Source: Gemmatimonadales bacterium
Lineage (GTDB): Bacteria; Gemmatimonadota; Gemmatimonadetes; Gemmatimonadales; GWC2-71-9
NCBI GenBank assembly: GCA_025929805.1
Contig: JAICPP010000087.1
Span: 1-12,296, forward strand
Length of the DNA: 12,296 nucleotides
Direction: 5' to 3'
The notes under the pieces: model-generated
What the model was told of the DNA's origin: nothing
Databases searched by the model: none
The model's input: only the letters and a program-made list of their open reading frames with translations
In this document: in pieces, positions 4,941 to 12,296 of the stretch
How the letters are laid out: each line of letters starts with the position of its first letter
How positions within the stretch are numbered: the first letter of the stretch is position 1
Position numbers and translations under genes: made by a program

Positions 4941-5501
4941 CTACCTCGGCCACAGCCAGCCAAACGTCCCTGCAGTTACCAGTCCATACAAGAGACCATC
5001 GAAGACTTCCTTCCACGCCACCCGCCATGGCTTTCCCATCCAGATGGCCGCGGGGACCTGGCCCGCGGCATAAGCCAGGAACGCCGTTGCACCCGCTACC
5101 CGAAACACCTGCAGGTACGGTGATCCAGCCGGAAGGGTGTGGGCGGCCACGTAGGCGACGAAGAGCGAGACGAGCAACGAGAAGATGAACCACCGGGTGA
5201 GCGGCCGGCCCATGCTGGGTACCCCAGTGCGCAATACATTGAGCACCGCCACCGGCCCCTCGGTGTACTTCTGCTTCATCTCCGGCGTCTCCATCTGCTT
5301 CATCTCGGAGCAGTAGGGGATCACGTACTGCGCCGGAGCAGGATTACCGCCCCGGATGGCTGCGCGAACCGTATCCTCGTTGGGAAGCCGGCTGTAATCC
5401 GTGTTGTGATACTTGAGCACCATGTGGACGAGGGCGCTCACGATGAAGACGAACACGGCAGAAAGGAGGATAGGAAGCCACAGCGACCCTAGGCTGACCA
5501 T
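4941..5501 (-). CDS. Four-TM membrane protein of unknown function, 186 aa
   Basis: Not recognised as a named family. Hydrophobic helices lie at about residues 7-28, 103-121, 132-154 and 166-184. Between the first and second is a soluble stretch of about 75 residues with NPAPAQYVIPYCSEMKQMET, including one cysteine, and a repeated KQM/MKQ pattern. The pairing of helix 1 with a long loop suggests a domain facing one side of the membrane. GGAGG just before the ATG at 5501 supports the start. It is convergent with the PspB-like gene (16 bp between stops) and lies 81 bp after the Vgb-like gene on the same strand, so it may be its operon partner. The intergenic region shows no clear promoter. Confidence 0.8.
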   Translation of the reverse strand: MVSLGSLWLPILLSAVFVFIVSALVHMVLKYHNTDYSRLPNEDTVRAAIRGGNPAPAQYVIPYCSEMKQMETPEMKQKYTEGPVAVLNVLRTGVPSMGRPLTRWFIFSLLVSLFVAYVAAHTLPAGSPYLQVFRVAGATAFLAYAAGQVPAAIWMGKPWRVAWKEVFDGLLYGLVTAGTFGWLWPR

Positions 5502-5582
5502 GGGACCTCCGAACAGGTATGTAGGGGACGGCGATAAGCTACTCCCTGATCTACGATCGCGCGATGTGTCGGCTCGCTATGA

Positions 5583-6599
5583 CTAGCGTAATGCTGCTCG
5601 TACTTCTTTGACCTCCGCCCGTCCAACCGTGTTGTTATCGGTGCCGAACCAGATTTGCCCACTGCGCTCGTCATACACCATGTGACGCACCGTCCCGCCG
5701 CCGCTCGGGATTGGCGTCGTTCCGAAGAACTTCTCGGTCTTGGGGTCGAATCCCACCAGCCGGTTCGGTTGGGAGCCGGTCTCTACCATCCAGAGCCGAT
5801 CCTGGGCATCCGAAGCCATGGCGTAAGGCAGGGCACTCGATCCGCCGGGTAGGGCCCATTCCTTGAACTGCCCGGTCTTGGGATCGAGCCGGCCGAGGAA
5901 ACCGCGGGCGTAGTCCACATACCAGACCCGATCGTCGGAAGTGATCGCGATCCGGCGGCCTCGGCTCCGCTCGTTCGGCAGCTTGTATTCCCGGATCTTG
6001 AGTGTCCCAGGATCGACCATGGCGATCTTGTCGCTGCCGAACTCGTTGAACCAGGGCCTTCCCTTCGAGTCCACCTCGATGCCATACGGGCGGGCGTTGG
6101 GCGTTTCGACCTTGATCAGGTCCACCTTTCCGGTTCGGGTGGCAAGCCGCCCGACGAAGTTGCCGTTCTGGACCGTGAACCAGATGTCGCCCTTGCCATC
6201 GAAGATCAGGGTGTGAGGATCCCGCGCTTCCGGATCCGGTATTGGATACCTGGTAACCTTGCCGGTCTTGGGATGGAGCTTCCCGATGTGGCCGTTGCCG
6301 TTGCCGGCGTACCAGACCATGTCCTGCTTATCGACGATGAGGTTATGGGGTAGAGCACCATCCTCCAGCTCGTACCGGCGGAAGTTGCCGGTGCCGAGGT
6401 CGAGGTAGGCGATGTAGTTGCCGACCTGACCGACGAACCAGACCCGGTTTTGGCTATCCACGTAGGGATCGCGGGGGCGGGTCTCCTTGTAAGGAACCGG
6501 CCACTCCTTTATCGCCACTTGAGCGGCAAGGTGGCTGGAATCGGTGGAGTGCAGCGGAAAGGCCGATAAGGATAGCGTTGCCAGCAGTATTGATCGCAT
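5583..6599 (-). CDS. Secreted seven-bladed beta-propeller, Vgb (streptogramin lyase)-like, 338 aa
   Basis: After a signal peptide (about residues 1-27, MRSILLATLSLSAFPLHSTD then a likely cut after LAAQ) come seven repeats marked by (V/I/L)W(F/Y/M) at W54, W96, W140, W183, W226, W270 and W317, spaced 42-47 residues. Each blade ends with a (G/R)(R/K)LDPKTG-like turn. This is the Vgb/NHL-type fold. Virginiamycin B lyase shares it, but the secreted location and the breadth of the family make a drug-inactivating role unproven. The ATG at 6599 is chosen because GAGGAG lies five bases upstream and the signal peptide then starts the protein; a longer start at 6632 adds 11 non-signal residues. It follows the ligase gene after 78 bp. 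Confidence 0.88.
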   Translation of the reverse strand: MRSILLATLSLSAFPLHSTDSSHLAAQVAIKEWPVPYKETRPRDPYVDSQNRVWFVGQVGNYIAYLDLGTGNFRRYELEDGALPHNLIVDKQDMVWYAGNGNGHIGKLHPKTGKVTRYPIPDPEARDPHTLIFDGKGDIWFTVQNGNFVGRLATRTGKVDLIKVETPNARPYGIEVDSKGRPWFNEFGSDKIAMVDPGTLKIREYKLPNERSRGRRIAITSDDRVWYVDYARGFLGRLDPKTGQFKEWALPGGSSALPYAMASDAQDRLWMVETGSQPNRLVGFDPKTEKFFGTTPIPSGGGTVRHMVYDERSGQIWFGTDNNTVGRAEVKEVRAALR

Positions 6600-6677
6600 C
6601 TCAACTCCTCGAAATGAAAGCAGGTCAGTCAAGCCTAACGGGCAATCCCTCGCTCCGCTTGGGTGACGGGAATCGGT

Positions 6678-8234
6678 TCACGTATCTACGTCAAGCCCGG
6701 AGATTCTCCGGTGAATCTGTTGCACGGATTCGATCGTATCCGCTTCACTCGCATTCTTGTCGGTGCGATAGCGCTTTATCCTGGCGAACCTGAGCGCTAC
6801 TCCACCCGGATACTGGGTGCTCCCCTGCACCTCGTTGAACGCCACCTCTACCACCAGTTCCGGCCTGACGTAGACGGTTATGCCCTCGCGCGCGACTTCC
6901 AGCTCCAGCAGCCGCTGAGTCTGCCACCGCAGCATCTCGTCGGTCATGCCCTTGAACGTCTTTCCCAGCATTACGAAGCCACCGTCCACTGGGTTCCGGG
7001 CTCCCAGATGAAGGTTGCTGAGCCAGCCGTGCCGCCGGCCGTGACCCCACTCTGCCGCCAGGACGACGAGGTCGAGCGTATTGGCCGGCTTGACCTTGAG
7101 CCAGCGACGGCCACGCTGACCGGCTTCGTAGGGAGCATCCAGAGCCTTGGCCATGATTCCTTCATGACCCCGCTCGAGTGCCGCGCGGAGAAACCGATCG
7201 GCCGCTTCCCCCGAGCCGGTCACCAATCGCGGCACCACCATCGACTCCGGCACCAACTGGCTCAGTTCGCCCAGTCGCCGGTGCGCCGGCTCATCGAGCA
7301 AGGCTGCCCCATCGAGATACAGCAAATCGAAGAAGAAGGGCGTGAGCGGCAGCTCCTGACGCATCCGATCGATATCGAGTCTGCGGCCGAACCGGCTCAT
7401 GGTGACCTGAAACGGATAGGGGGTGCCGTTCGGCCGCAGCGCGATCACTTCGCCGTCCAGAATCAGCTCGCGAGCCGGCAGGGCACGTATGGCTTGCACC
7501 AGCTCCGGCACGGCGGCGGTGACCTCGTTGAGTCGCCGGGAGTACACCGCAACCTGGTCGCCCGCCTTATGGACCTGGATCCGCGCGCCATCCAGCTTGT
7601 ACTCCAGGGCTGCTTCGCCCAATTCCTCGATGGCCACGGCCGCTTCATCGGCCGAGCCGGCCAGCATCGGATGCACCGGCCGGAAGAGCTGGGTGGCGAA
7701 ACCTGCCAGCTCCGCGGCCCTGCCGGTGAGCGCCGCCCGAGCGACACTGGTGAGATCCCCCGCCATCATCCGGGCCCGGCGCACCTGCACTGCGGGAACG
7801 CCGGCAGCCTTGGCCACGGCTTCGAGCATCACCCCTTCGACCGCTCCCTGGCGCAGCTCTCCAATCACCAATCGAAAGAGAAAGTGCTGTTCATCCCGAG
7901 TGGCCCGCTGGAACAGCTCGCGCAGGAGCCGCTGCCGCTCCCCGGTAGAGCCTTTTCCTTGAGAAACCCGGGAGATCCGCTCGAACACGGCATCTACCTC
8001 GGCCAGCTCAAGTATTGCCGATTCCGCGGCGCTGCCCTCCGAGGCGGCTTGCAGCGCGGCGTATCCTACGTTGAGCTTTTGCTGGCGATAAGACCCCGAC
8101 AGAAAGGCGACCGCGATCTCGATCTCCTCCGGCGCAACTCCAGCGAGTAACGAAGCGAGAAGATTGATCTTCTCCAGCCTGCCGCTCACCCCAGCCACCC
8201 TGGCCGATGTCTCCACCACCTGTTCCAGTCTCAT
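6678..8234 (-). CDS. lig: ATP-dependent DNA ligase (archaeal/LigB type), 518 aa
   Basis: Joins DNA nicks using ATP. The N-terminal 200 residues form the alpha-helical DNA-binding domain. The nucleotidyltransferase core has motif I EYKLDGAR with the adenylated lysine K213, motif III ILDGEVIA (E262), motif IIIa FFFDLLYLDG (300-309), motif IV EGIMAK (E358-K363) and motif V WLKVKP (378-383). The OB domain ends with motif VI-like RFARIKRYRTDK. All catalytic residues are present and the length matches archaeal and mycobacterial LigB enzymes. It has no primase or nuclease domain, so it is not LigD. The start at 8234 removes a 65-residue non-family N-terminus that would overlap the antiporter. It begins 16 bases after the antiporter stop. 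In bacteria such ligases supplement the NAD-dependent LigA, probably in repair. Confidence 0.95.
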   Translation of the reverse strand: MRLEQVVETSARVAGVSGRLEKINLLASLLAGVAPEEIEIAVAFLSGSYRQQKLNVGYAALQAASEGSAAESAILELAEVDAVFERISRVSQGKGSTGERQRLLRELFQRATRDEQHFLFRLVIGELRQGAVEGVMLEAVAKAAGVPAVQVRRARMMAGDLTSVARAALTGRAAELAGFATQLFRPVHPMLAGSADEAAVAIEELGEAALEYKLDGARIQVHKAGDQVAVYSRRLNEVTAAVPELVQAIRALPARELILDGEVIALRPNGTPYPFQVTMSRFGRRLDIDRMRQELPLTPFFFDLLYLDGAALLDEPAHRRLGELSQLVPESMVVPRLVTGSGEAADRFLRAALERGHEGIMAKALDAPYEAGQRGRRWLKVKPANTLDLVVLAAEWGHGRRHGWLSNLHLGARNPVDGGFVMLGKTFKGMTDEMLRWQTQRLLELEVAREGITVYVRPELVVEVAFNEVQGSTQYPGGVALRFARIKRYRTDKNASEADTIESVQQIHRRISGLDVDT

Positions 8235-8250
8235 CGTTTCCCGGCCGATC

Positions 8251-9831
8251 TCAAACGTCCCGTGCCATCCCTTCCGTGTTGAGCTCGGCCCAGTCCAGCT
8301 CCTCCTCCACCCGGTGGAAGGCGTCGTCGCCGATGACGCCAGTGGACCGAAGCTCCGAGAGGGTTCGCCGCTCGGCTTCCTGAATGATTTGCAGAATGCT
8401 GCTGAGATCCTGGAGGCCATCGTCCCCAATCAGTGTGGACGGGTCTGTTCCCCGCTCGGCGCGCTGCATCCGCGACTCGTACTTACGCCGGAGCAGCGCG
8501 GCCATCTCAGGGCTGCCGGTTCCCCTCTCCAGGACGTCGAGAGCAGCCCGGGCGGTTTCGGCCCGGGCCAGCCGGATCTCCCGCTCCACTGACCCGTCAT
8601 CCTGGATGTCCAGTGCTCGCATGAGCGGGCGCACCGTCATACCCTGGAGCACGAGCGTGCCCAGCACGACGCTGAAGGCCGTGAAGAGGATGAGGTCGCG
8701 GTAGGGGAACCGGCCGTCAGTGCCATGAGGCAGCGCGAGCGCCGCAGCCAGGGTTACGATCCCGCGCATCCCGCACCAGGCGATCACGGTTGCAGCCTTA
8801 TAGGATGGGGAGGGGCTGGGGTCAGACGCTCGATGGCGCCGATTAGCCCACCGGGCAACGGCCGTATAACCCATTACCCAGATGATGCGGACGATGATAA
8901 CGGCGGCGCACACCGCCACGGCCACCAGCACATAGGTGACGAGTTGGCTGCTCCCCAAACGGTCGAGAATTGGCTTGAGTTGGAGGCCGACGAGGATGAA
9001 GGCGAGCACATTCAAAACAAAGACGCCCACCTCCCAGACGGCATAGGAAGGGATTCGTAGTCTCGCCGGCATCAGGTCGGGAGCCGTGCGGGCAGTCGTT
9101 ATCGCGTAGACGACCAGGGTGATGATACCCGAGAGGTGCAGTCGCTCGGCGATGATCCAGACCGCGAAGGTGGACAGAAACTGCACGATCACCGAGGTCG
9201 ACACGTCGTGTATGCGTACGATTGCGAGCAGGGTCAGGCGGGAAAGAATCACCCCGAGGACCAGGCTGCCGAACGCCACCAGCGCCAGCATAGGGATGAC
9301 ACTCCATCCCGACATGGCCCCCGTCATTGCCGCCGCTACCGCCAGGCGGTAGACCAGGAGCGCGGTGGCGTCGTTGAAGAGGCTCTCGCCTTCCAGGATT
9401 ACCAAGACCTGGTGCGGCGGACGCAGTTGGCGGAGCACCGCGGTAGCAGCCGCAGCATCCGGCGGGGCGACGATGGCACCGAGCGCAAATGCCGCCGCCC
9501 AGGGAAGCTCCGGCACCAGCGATCGGGCAACCACCGCGACTGCTATAACGGTGAGACCGACGGCTATCAACGCCAAACTCCCTACAGTTCGCCAGTTCTT
9601 GCGGAGGTCACGCGGGGAGGCGTCGTAGGCGGCGTCGAGCAGCACTGGGGCGACGAAGAGCGTCAGCGCCAGTTCGGGATCGAGCGTGATACTGGGGACA
9701 TCGGGGAGGAATGCGAGCCCGGCGCCTGCCAAGGCCAGCAGCGCAGGGTAAGGTGCGTTCAGCCGTCGAGCGAGGGCGGCAAGGACCGCCCCCACGAAGA
9801 GCAGGGTGATGACTAGCTCGAAGACGGGCAT
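8251..9831 (-). CDS. CPA1-type Na+/H+ antiporter (NhaP family), 526 aa
   Basis: An inner-membrane cation/proton exchanger. About 12 TM helices span residues 5-405. Signatures include GAIVAPPDAAAATAVLRQL (D125 after PP), EGESLFNDATALLVY (E148, N153, D154) and CGMRGIVTLAAALALP (R356), all characteristic of bacterial CPA1 antiporters. A hydrophilic tail of about 120 residues (407-526), helical and rich in Glu/Arg, faces the cytoplasm and may regulate activity. Role: pH and Na+ homeostasis. The ATG at 9831 has no visible Shine-Dalgarno (upstream CTACCGCTAGCTC), so it may be translated weakly or after re-initiation from the kinase stop 55 bp upstream. The ligase follows after 16 bp, suggesting one transcript. 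Confidence 0.93.
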   Translation of the reverse strand: MPVFELVITLLFVGAVLAALARRLNAPYPALLALAGAGLAFLPDVPSITLDPELALTLFVAPVLLDAAYDASPRDLRKNWRTVGSLALIAVGLTVIAVAVVARSLVPELPWAAAFALGAIVAPPDAAAATAVLRQLRPPHQVLVILEGESLFNDATALLVYRLAVAAAMTGAMSGWSVIPMLALVAFGSLVLGVILSRLTLLAIVRIHDVSTSVIVQFLSTFAVWIIAERLHLSGIITLVVYAITTARTAPDLMPARLRIPSYAVWEVGVFVLNVLAFILVGLQLKPILDRLGSSQLVTYVLVAVAVCAAVIIVRIIWVMGYTAVARWANRRHRASDPSPSPSYKAATVIAWCGMRGIVTLAAALALPHGTDGRFPYRDLILFTAFSVVLGTLVLQGMTVRPLMRALDIQDDGSVEREIRLARAETARAALDVLERGTGSPEMAALLRRKYESRMQRAERGTDPSTLIGDDGLQDLSSILQIIQEAERRTLSELRSTGVIGDDAFHRVEEELDWAELNTEGMARDV

Positions 9832-9886
9832 GAGCTAGCGGTAGCGATCCGTAAGTCGTGTGACCGCACGAGCAGCGGCCCTCACT

Positions 9887-12296
9887 CTAGTTCGCTCCTT
9901 CAAGGAGCCAGAGGTCTCCACCCTTGGAAGCGGCCCGGTCGAACAGCACCCAGCGGCCGTCCGGCGACCAGGTCGGGTAATCGATCCGTACCTCCGGGTC
10001 GTCAAAGGCAAAGATCTGCCGGGCGGAGCCGCCGTTCACTGGATGGACCCACAGTGACTTGTGACCTCTCACGTCCAAGATCAGCGAGTCCGAAGGAGAG
10101 AACGACATGTGCGCACCACTGGCCACGTCAGGCAACCGGGTGAGCGATCCATCCGCCAGTGCAACCTGGTAGATCTGGATTCGGGTACCACTCTCCGCCC
10201 GAAACACGATGGAGCGGCCGTCGGGCGTCCAGCGCAGAAAGTGTCCGCCCACGCCTATCGAGGTGACGCGGCGCGGGGCCGAACCGTCTGACTTCATGAC
10301 CCATACATCGGCACGACCGCCGCGGTCCGACACGAAGGCGATCTGCTCTCCGCCAGGTGAGTAAAAAGGGTTGGTGTCGGTTGCCGGATCATCGGTCAGC
10401 CGAGTGAGCCGACCTGTGCTCAGGGCAACCGACCAGATGTCCGCGTTGCCGGCTCTGGCCGAGAAAAAGACGATGCTGCGGCCATCGGGTGACCATTGGG
10501 GCTGGTAGTCACCTCCTGGGCCTCGAGTCAGTTGCCGATCGGTGCTGTCAGTGTCGCTGCGGAGCCAGAGATTCATTTCACCCAGGCGATCGGAATTGAA
10601 CGCCACGGTGCGGCCATCAGGCGACCAGGCGCCCCTGCTCTCCACCCGGGTTGTCCTGACGGCGGGCTCGGGTGCACCGGTGGGCACTCCGGTTGCAGGA
10701 TTGACCGGCAGGCGCCAGAGGTCCGAGTTGATCCCGCGCACCGCGAATGCCAGCCGTTTGCCGTCGGGCGCGACCGTGGGTGCCACGTCATCACCGGCCC
10801 CGGTCGTGAGTTGTTGCGGCTGGCCGATCGGCTCGGAGCCGGGGCCAATCCCGATGCTCCAAAGATTCAGCCCGCCGCCGCGTGATGACGCGAAGTAGAG
10901 CGATGCGGCGTCCGGTGCCCACACCGGATCCATGTCCAGCACATTGTCATTCGTGACACGAACGGTCGCCTGCGACTCGAGATCGACAATGACAATGTCG
11001 GATTTGATGGTCTCAATCCGCCGAAAGGCCAATTTGGAGCCGTCCGGTGACCAGCGTGGGGTGGTGTGGACCACTGCCTCGCTCGAGTCGGAGGTGACTT
11101 GGCGCGGGTTGCGACCGTTCGCATCGGCAACCCAGATCCGGCGCGCCCCCGACCAGCGAGCATCGAAGGCGATCTGGCGTCCGTCCGGCGAGTACACCGG
11201 GCTGAAGGCATCCTCGACCAGCTTGGTCTCCGTGCCGGTTTCCAGGTCCAGGCTCCAGATGTCTCCGCCTTCGGGAAACCAGCCATTCAGATCGTTGGGC
11301 TCCAGCTTACTCTGGCCGGCGGTGGCCCGCACCAGGGTTAGCCGCCGACTGTCGGGAGACCAGCTGGGCTGTATGTGGTCGGTAACCTGTCGAGAGAGCT
11401 GACGCTCGTTTCCGCTCGCCATCGTCCGCACGAACGGCTGCCGATATCCATCAACCTCCGCGACATAGGCAAGCCGGCTCCCGTCAGGGGACCAGGCCGG
11501 CCATTCCTCCACGCCCTCGGCAGAGGTGAGCTGGGTCAACTTTCGATTGAGCCCCGAAGCGATCGAAGCCGCTGACTCGGCAGCTGTATCCGGGATGCGG
11601 CTACCGGCGTAAACGGCCAGGGCCAGCGTCCCGAGCGCCACAGCCACCCCCAAAGCAACGCGGTGGCGTTTTGGGCGACGCGCCGGCTGTGGTTTGATCT
11701 CGAGTGCTCGAGCGAAGTCCGCGGCCGAGAGAAAACGGTCGGACGGGTCTTTGGCCAGTGCTTTCTCGACGGCCTGCTTCACCGAGCTGGGTACTTCGGC
11801 ATCCGGTATGGTGATGGGAGGCGGAGAGGCAGTCAGGTGCCGGGCCGCGACGGCCTGCGGCGAGCCGGTGAATGGTGGGGCTCCACTGATCATCTCATAC
11901 AACACGCAGGCCGTCGAGTAGATATCACTCCGACCATCGAGCTTACCCTGTCCCAACGCCTGCTCGGGGCTCATGTACGTGGGTGTCCCCACGGCCAGGC
12001 CGGTTCGAGTCAGCCGTTCGGGACCGGACGCACTGAGCGCGTGGGCGATACCGAAATCAGCCAGCACCGCCTGGTCCCCCTCGAGGAGGATGTTCTCCGG
12101 CTTGATGTCGCGATGAACCACGCCTTGTCGGTGTGCGTAGGCGAGGGCAGCGAGGACGTCACGGGTTATCCGCAGCGCCTCTTCCACCGAAAGACGAGTT
12201 TCCCGGCGCAGCCGTTGCCGCTGCGATTCACCTTCGACGTAGGGCATGGTGTACCACAGCCGGGCCCCGGCCGGTTCGCCGGTCTCGTCCTCACCG
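9887..12296 (-). CDS. Membrane Ser/Thr protein kinase with TolB/PD40 propeller sensor, N-terminus missing
   Basis: The frame is open to the right edge, so the start and kinase N-lobe (P-loop and VAIK lysine) lie outside. The visible part begins in the hinge with LWYTMPYVEGES. Counting from that Met at 12247: the catalytic loop HRDIKPEN is at 45-52, DFG at 64-66 and SPE of the activation segment at 93-95, all intact and of the bacterial Pkn type. A single TM helix (about 196-216) leads to an extracytoplasmic region with 12 PD40/WD40-like motifs of the SPDG type at 253, 297, 353, 400, 444, 493, 542, 586, 630, 674, 717 and 761, spaced mainly 43-49 residues. Twelve blades could make two six-bladed propellers, a TolB-like fold that may sense peptide or cell-wall ligands. 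The internal ATG at 12247 is not the true start. Confidence 0.93.
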   Translation of the reverse strand, partial: GEDETGEPAGARLWYTMPYVEGESQRQRLRRETRLSVEEALRITRDVLAALAYAHRQGVVHRDIKPENILLEGDQAVLADFGIAHALSASGPERLTRTGLAVGTPTYMSPEQALGQGKLDGRSDIYSTACVLYEMISGAPPFTGSPQAVAARHLTASPPPITIPDAEVPSSVKQAVEKALAKDPSDRFLSAADFARALEIKPQPARRPKRHRVALGVAVALGTLALAVYAGSRIPDTAAESAASIASGLNRKLTQLTSAEGVEEWPAWSPDGSRLAYVAEVDGYRQPFVRTMASGNERQLSRQVTDHIQPSWSPDSRRLTLVRATAGQSKLEPNDLNGWFPEGGDIWSLDLETGTETKLVEDAFSPVYSPDGRQIAFDARWSGARRIWVADANGRNPRQVTSDSSEAVVHTTPRWSPDGSKLAFRRIETIKSDIVIVDLESQATVRVTNDNVLDMDPVWAPDAASLYFASSRGGGLNLWSIGIGPGSEPIGQPQQLTTGAGDDVAPTVAPDGKRLAFAVRGINSDLWRLPVNPATGVPTGAPEPAVRTTRVESRGAWSPDGRTVAFNSDRLGEMNLWLRSDTDSTDRQLTRGPGGDYQPQWSPDGRSIVFFSARAGNADIWSVALSTGRLTRLTDDPATDTNPFYSPGGEQIAFVSDRGGRADVWVMKSDGSAPRRVTSIGVGGHFLRWTPDGRSIVFRAESGTRIQIYQVALADGSLTRLPDVASGAHMSFSPSDSLILDVRGHKSLWVHPVNGGSARQIFAFDDPEVRIDYPTWSPDGRWVLFDRAASKGGDLWLLEGAN

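Noticed and set aside
5516..5523. GGTATGTA, identical to a TetR operator half-site, upstream of the four-TM protein
   Set aside because: A single 8-base half-site with no inverted partner at the right spacing; expected by chance.
5556..5565. ATCGCGCGAT palindrome between the propeller and the four-TM gene
   Set aside because: Short and isolated, no promoter boxes or T run beside it; such GC-rich palindromes are common by chance.
5583..6599. Propeller gene as an antibiotic resistance determinant (vgb)
   Set aside because: The fold is shared by many proteins, this one is secreted, and the catalytic residues could not be confirmed by eye.
6663..8150. Long plus-strand frame of 495 codons opposite the ligase gene
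   Set aside because: It is an antisense shadow: its product is rich in His, Arg, Pro and Gln with no domain, while the minus strand encodes a ligase with every catalytic motif.
6678..8234. Ligase as part of a LigD/Ku end-joining system
   Set aside because: No primase or phosphoesterase domain and no Ku gene nearby; the N-terminal domain is the LigB/archaeal type.
8235..8429. 65-residue N-terminal extension of the ligase
   Set aside because: It overlaps the antiporter coding region and has no ligase-like sequence; the family N-terminus begins at the Met at 8234.
9136..9816. Plus-strand frame of 226 codons opposite the antiporter
   Set aside because: Low-complexity Arg/Gly/Glu/His product, no ribosome site, and fully explained as the shadow of the antiporter gene.
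9887..11500. Tandem DNA repeats in the kinase sensor region
   Set aside because: The repeats are at protein level (PD40 motifs) and the nucleotide sequence has diverged; no DNA-level array is visible.

Overview
The window is GC-rich DNA, almost entirely coding, with short intergenic gaps. It is most likely a chromosomal segment from a soil-type bacterium of the Gemmatimonadota or a similar lineage. That is an inference from gene style: a Ser/Thr kinase fused through one membrane helix to a long series of TolB/PD40 propeller repeats, a PadR regulator with a Gly/Trp-rich head, an ABATE/CGNR regulator, and several small VOC/ABM detoxification-type proteins. There is no RNA gene, CRISPR array, insertion sequence or phage gene.

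Region 1 (1-1843) is a divergent detoxification module. On the minus strand a promoter drives two overlapping VOC (glyoxalase/bleomycin-resistance fold) genes. Further down, a third gene runs off the left edge; its 13 visible codons look like the start of a dihydrofolate-reductase-family protein. A TetR regulator is read the other way. The two promoters lie back to back, and each -10 box is covered by a copy of the same TTACATACC-type inverted repeat, a clear layout for joint repression of both transcripts.

Region 2 (1793-3943) repeats this plan with other families. An ABM-fold monooxygenase-like gene and a 10-TM EamA/DMT exporter (stop and start overlapping as ATGA) are divergent from an ABATE/CGNR zinc-finger regulator. 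The gap holds three copies of a TACTGGTGCA-type element around a palindrome that supplies -35-like boxes on both strands. The exporter end overlaps the TetR end by 51 bp, tail to tail, beside a perfect 9-bp hairpin.

Region 3 (3944-4924) is a PadR regulator with a nested palindromic operator on its promoter. It is followed 18 bp later by an 89-residue protein with one TM helix and a coiled coil (PspB-like layout).

Region 4 (4941-12296) is all minus strand. In transcription order it holds a truncated Ser/Thr kinase with 12 propeller motifs, a CPA1-type Na+/H+ antiporter, an ATP-dependent DNA ligase 16 bp behind it, a secreted seven-bladed Vgb-like propeller protein, and a four-TM protein of unknown function.

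The most distinctive feature is the serial use of small self-contained units, each a one-component regulator with its own palindromic operator and a short divergent or downstream operon. The CGNR unit and the PadR/PspB-like unit are the least well described.
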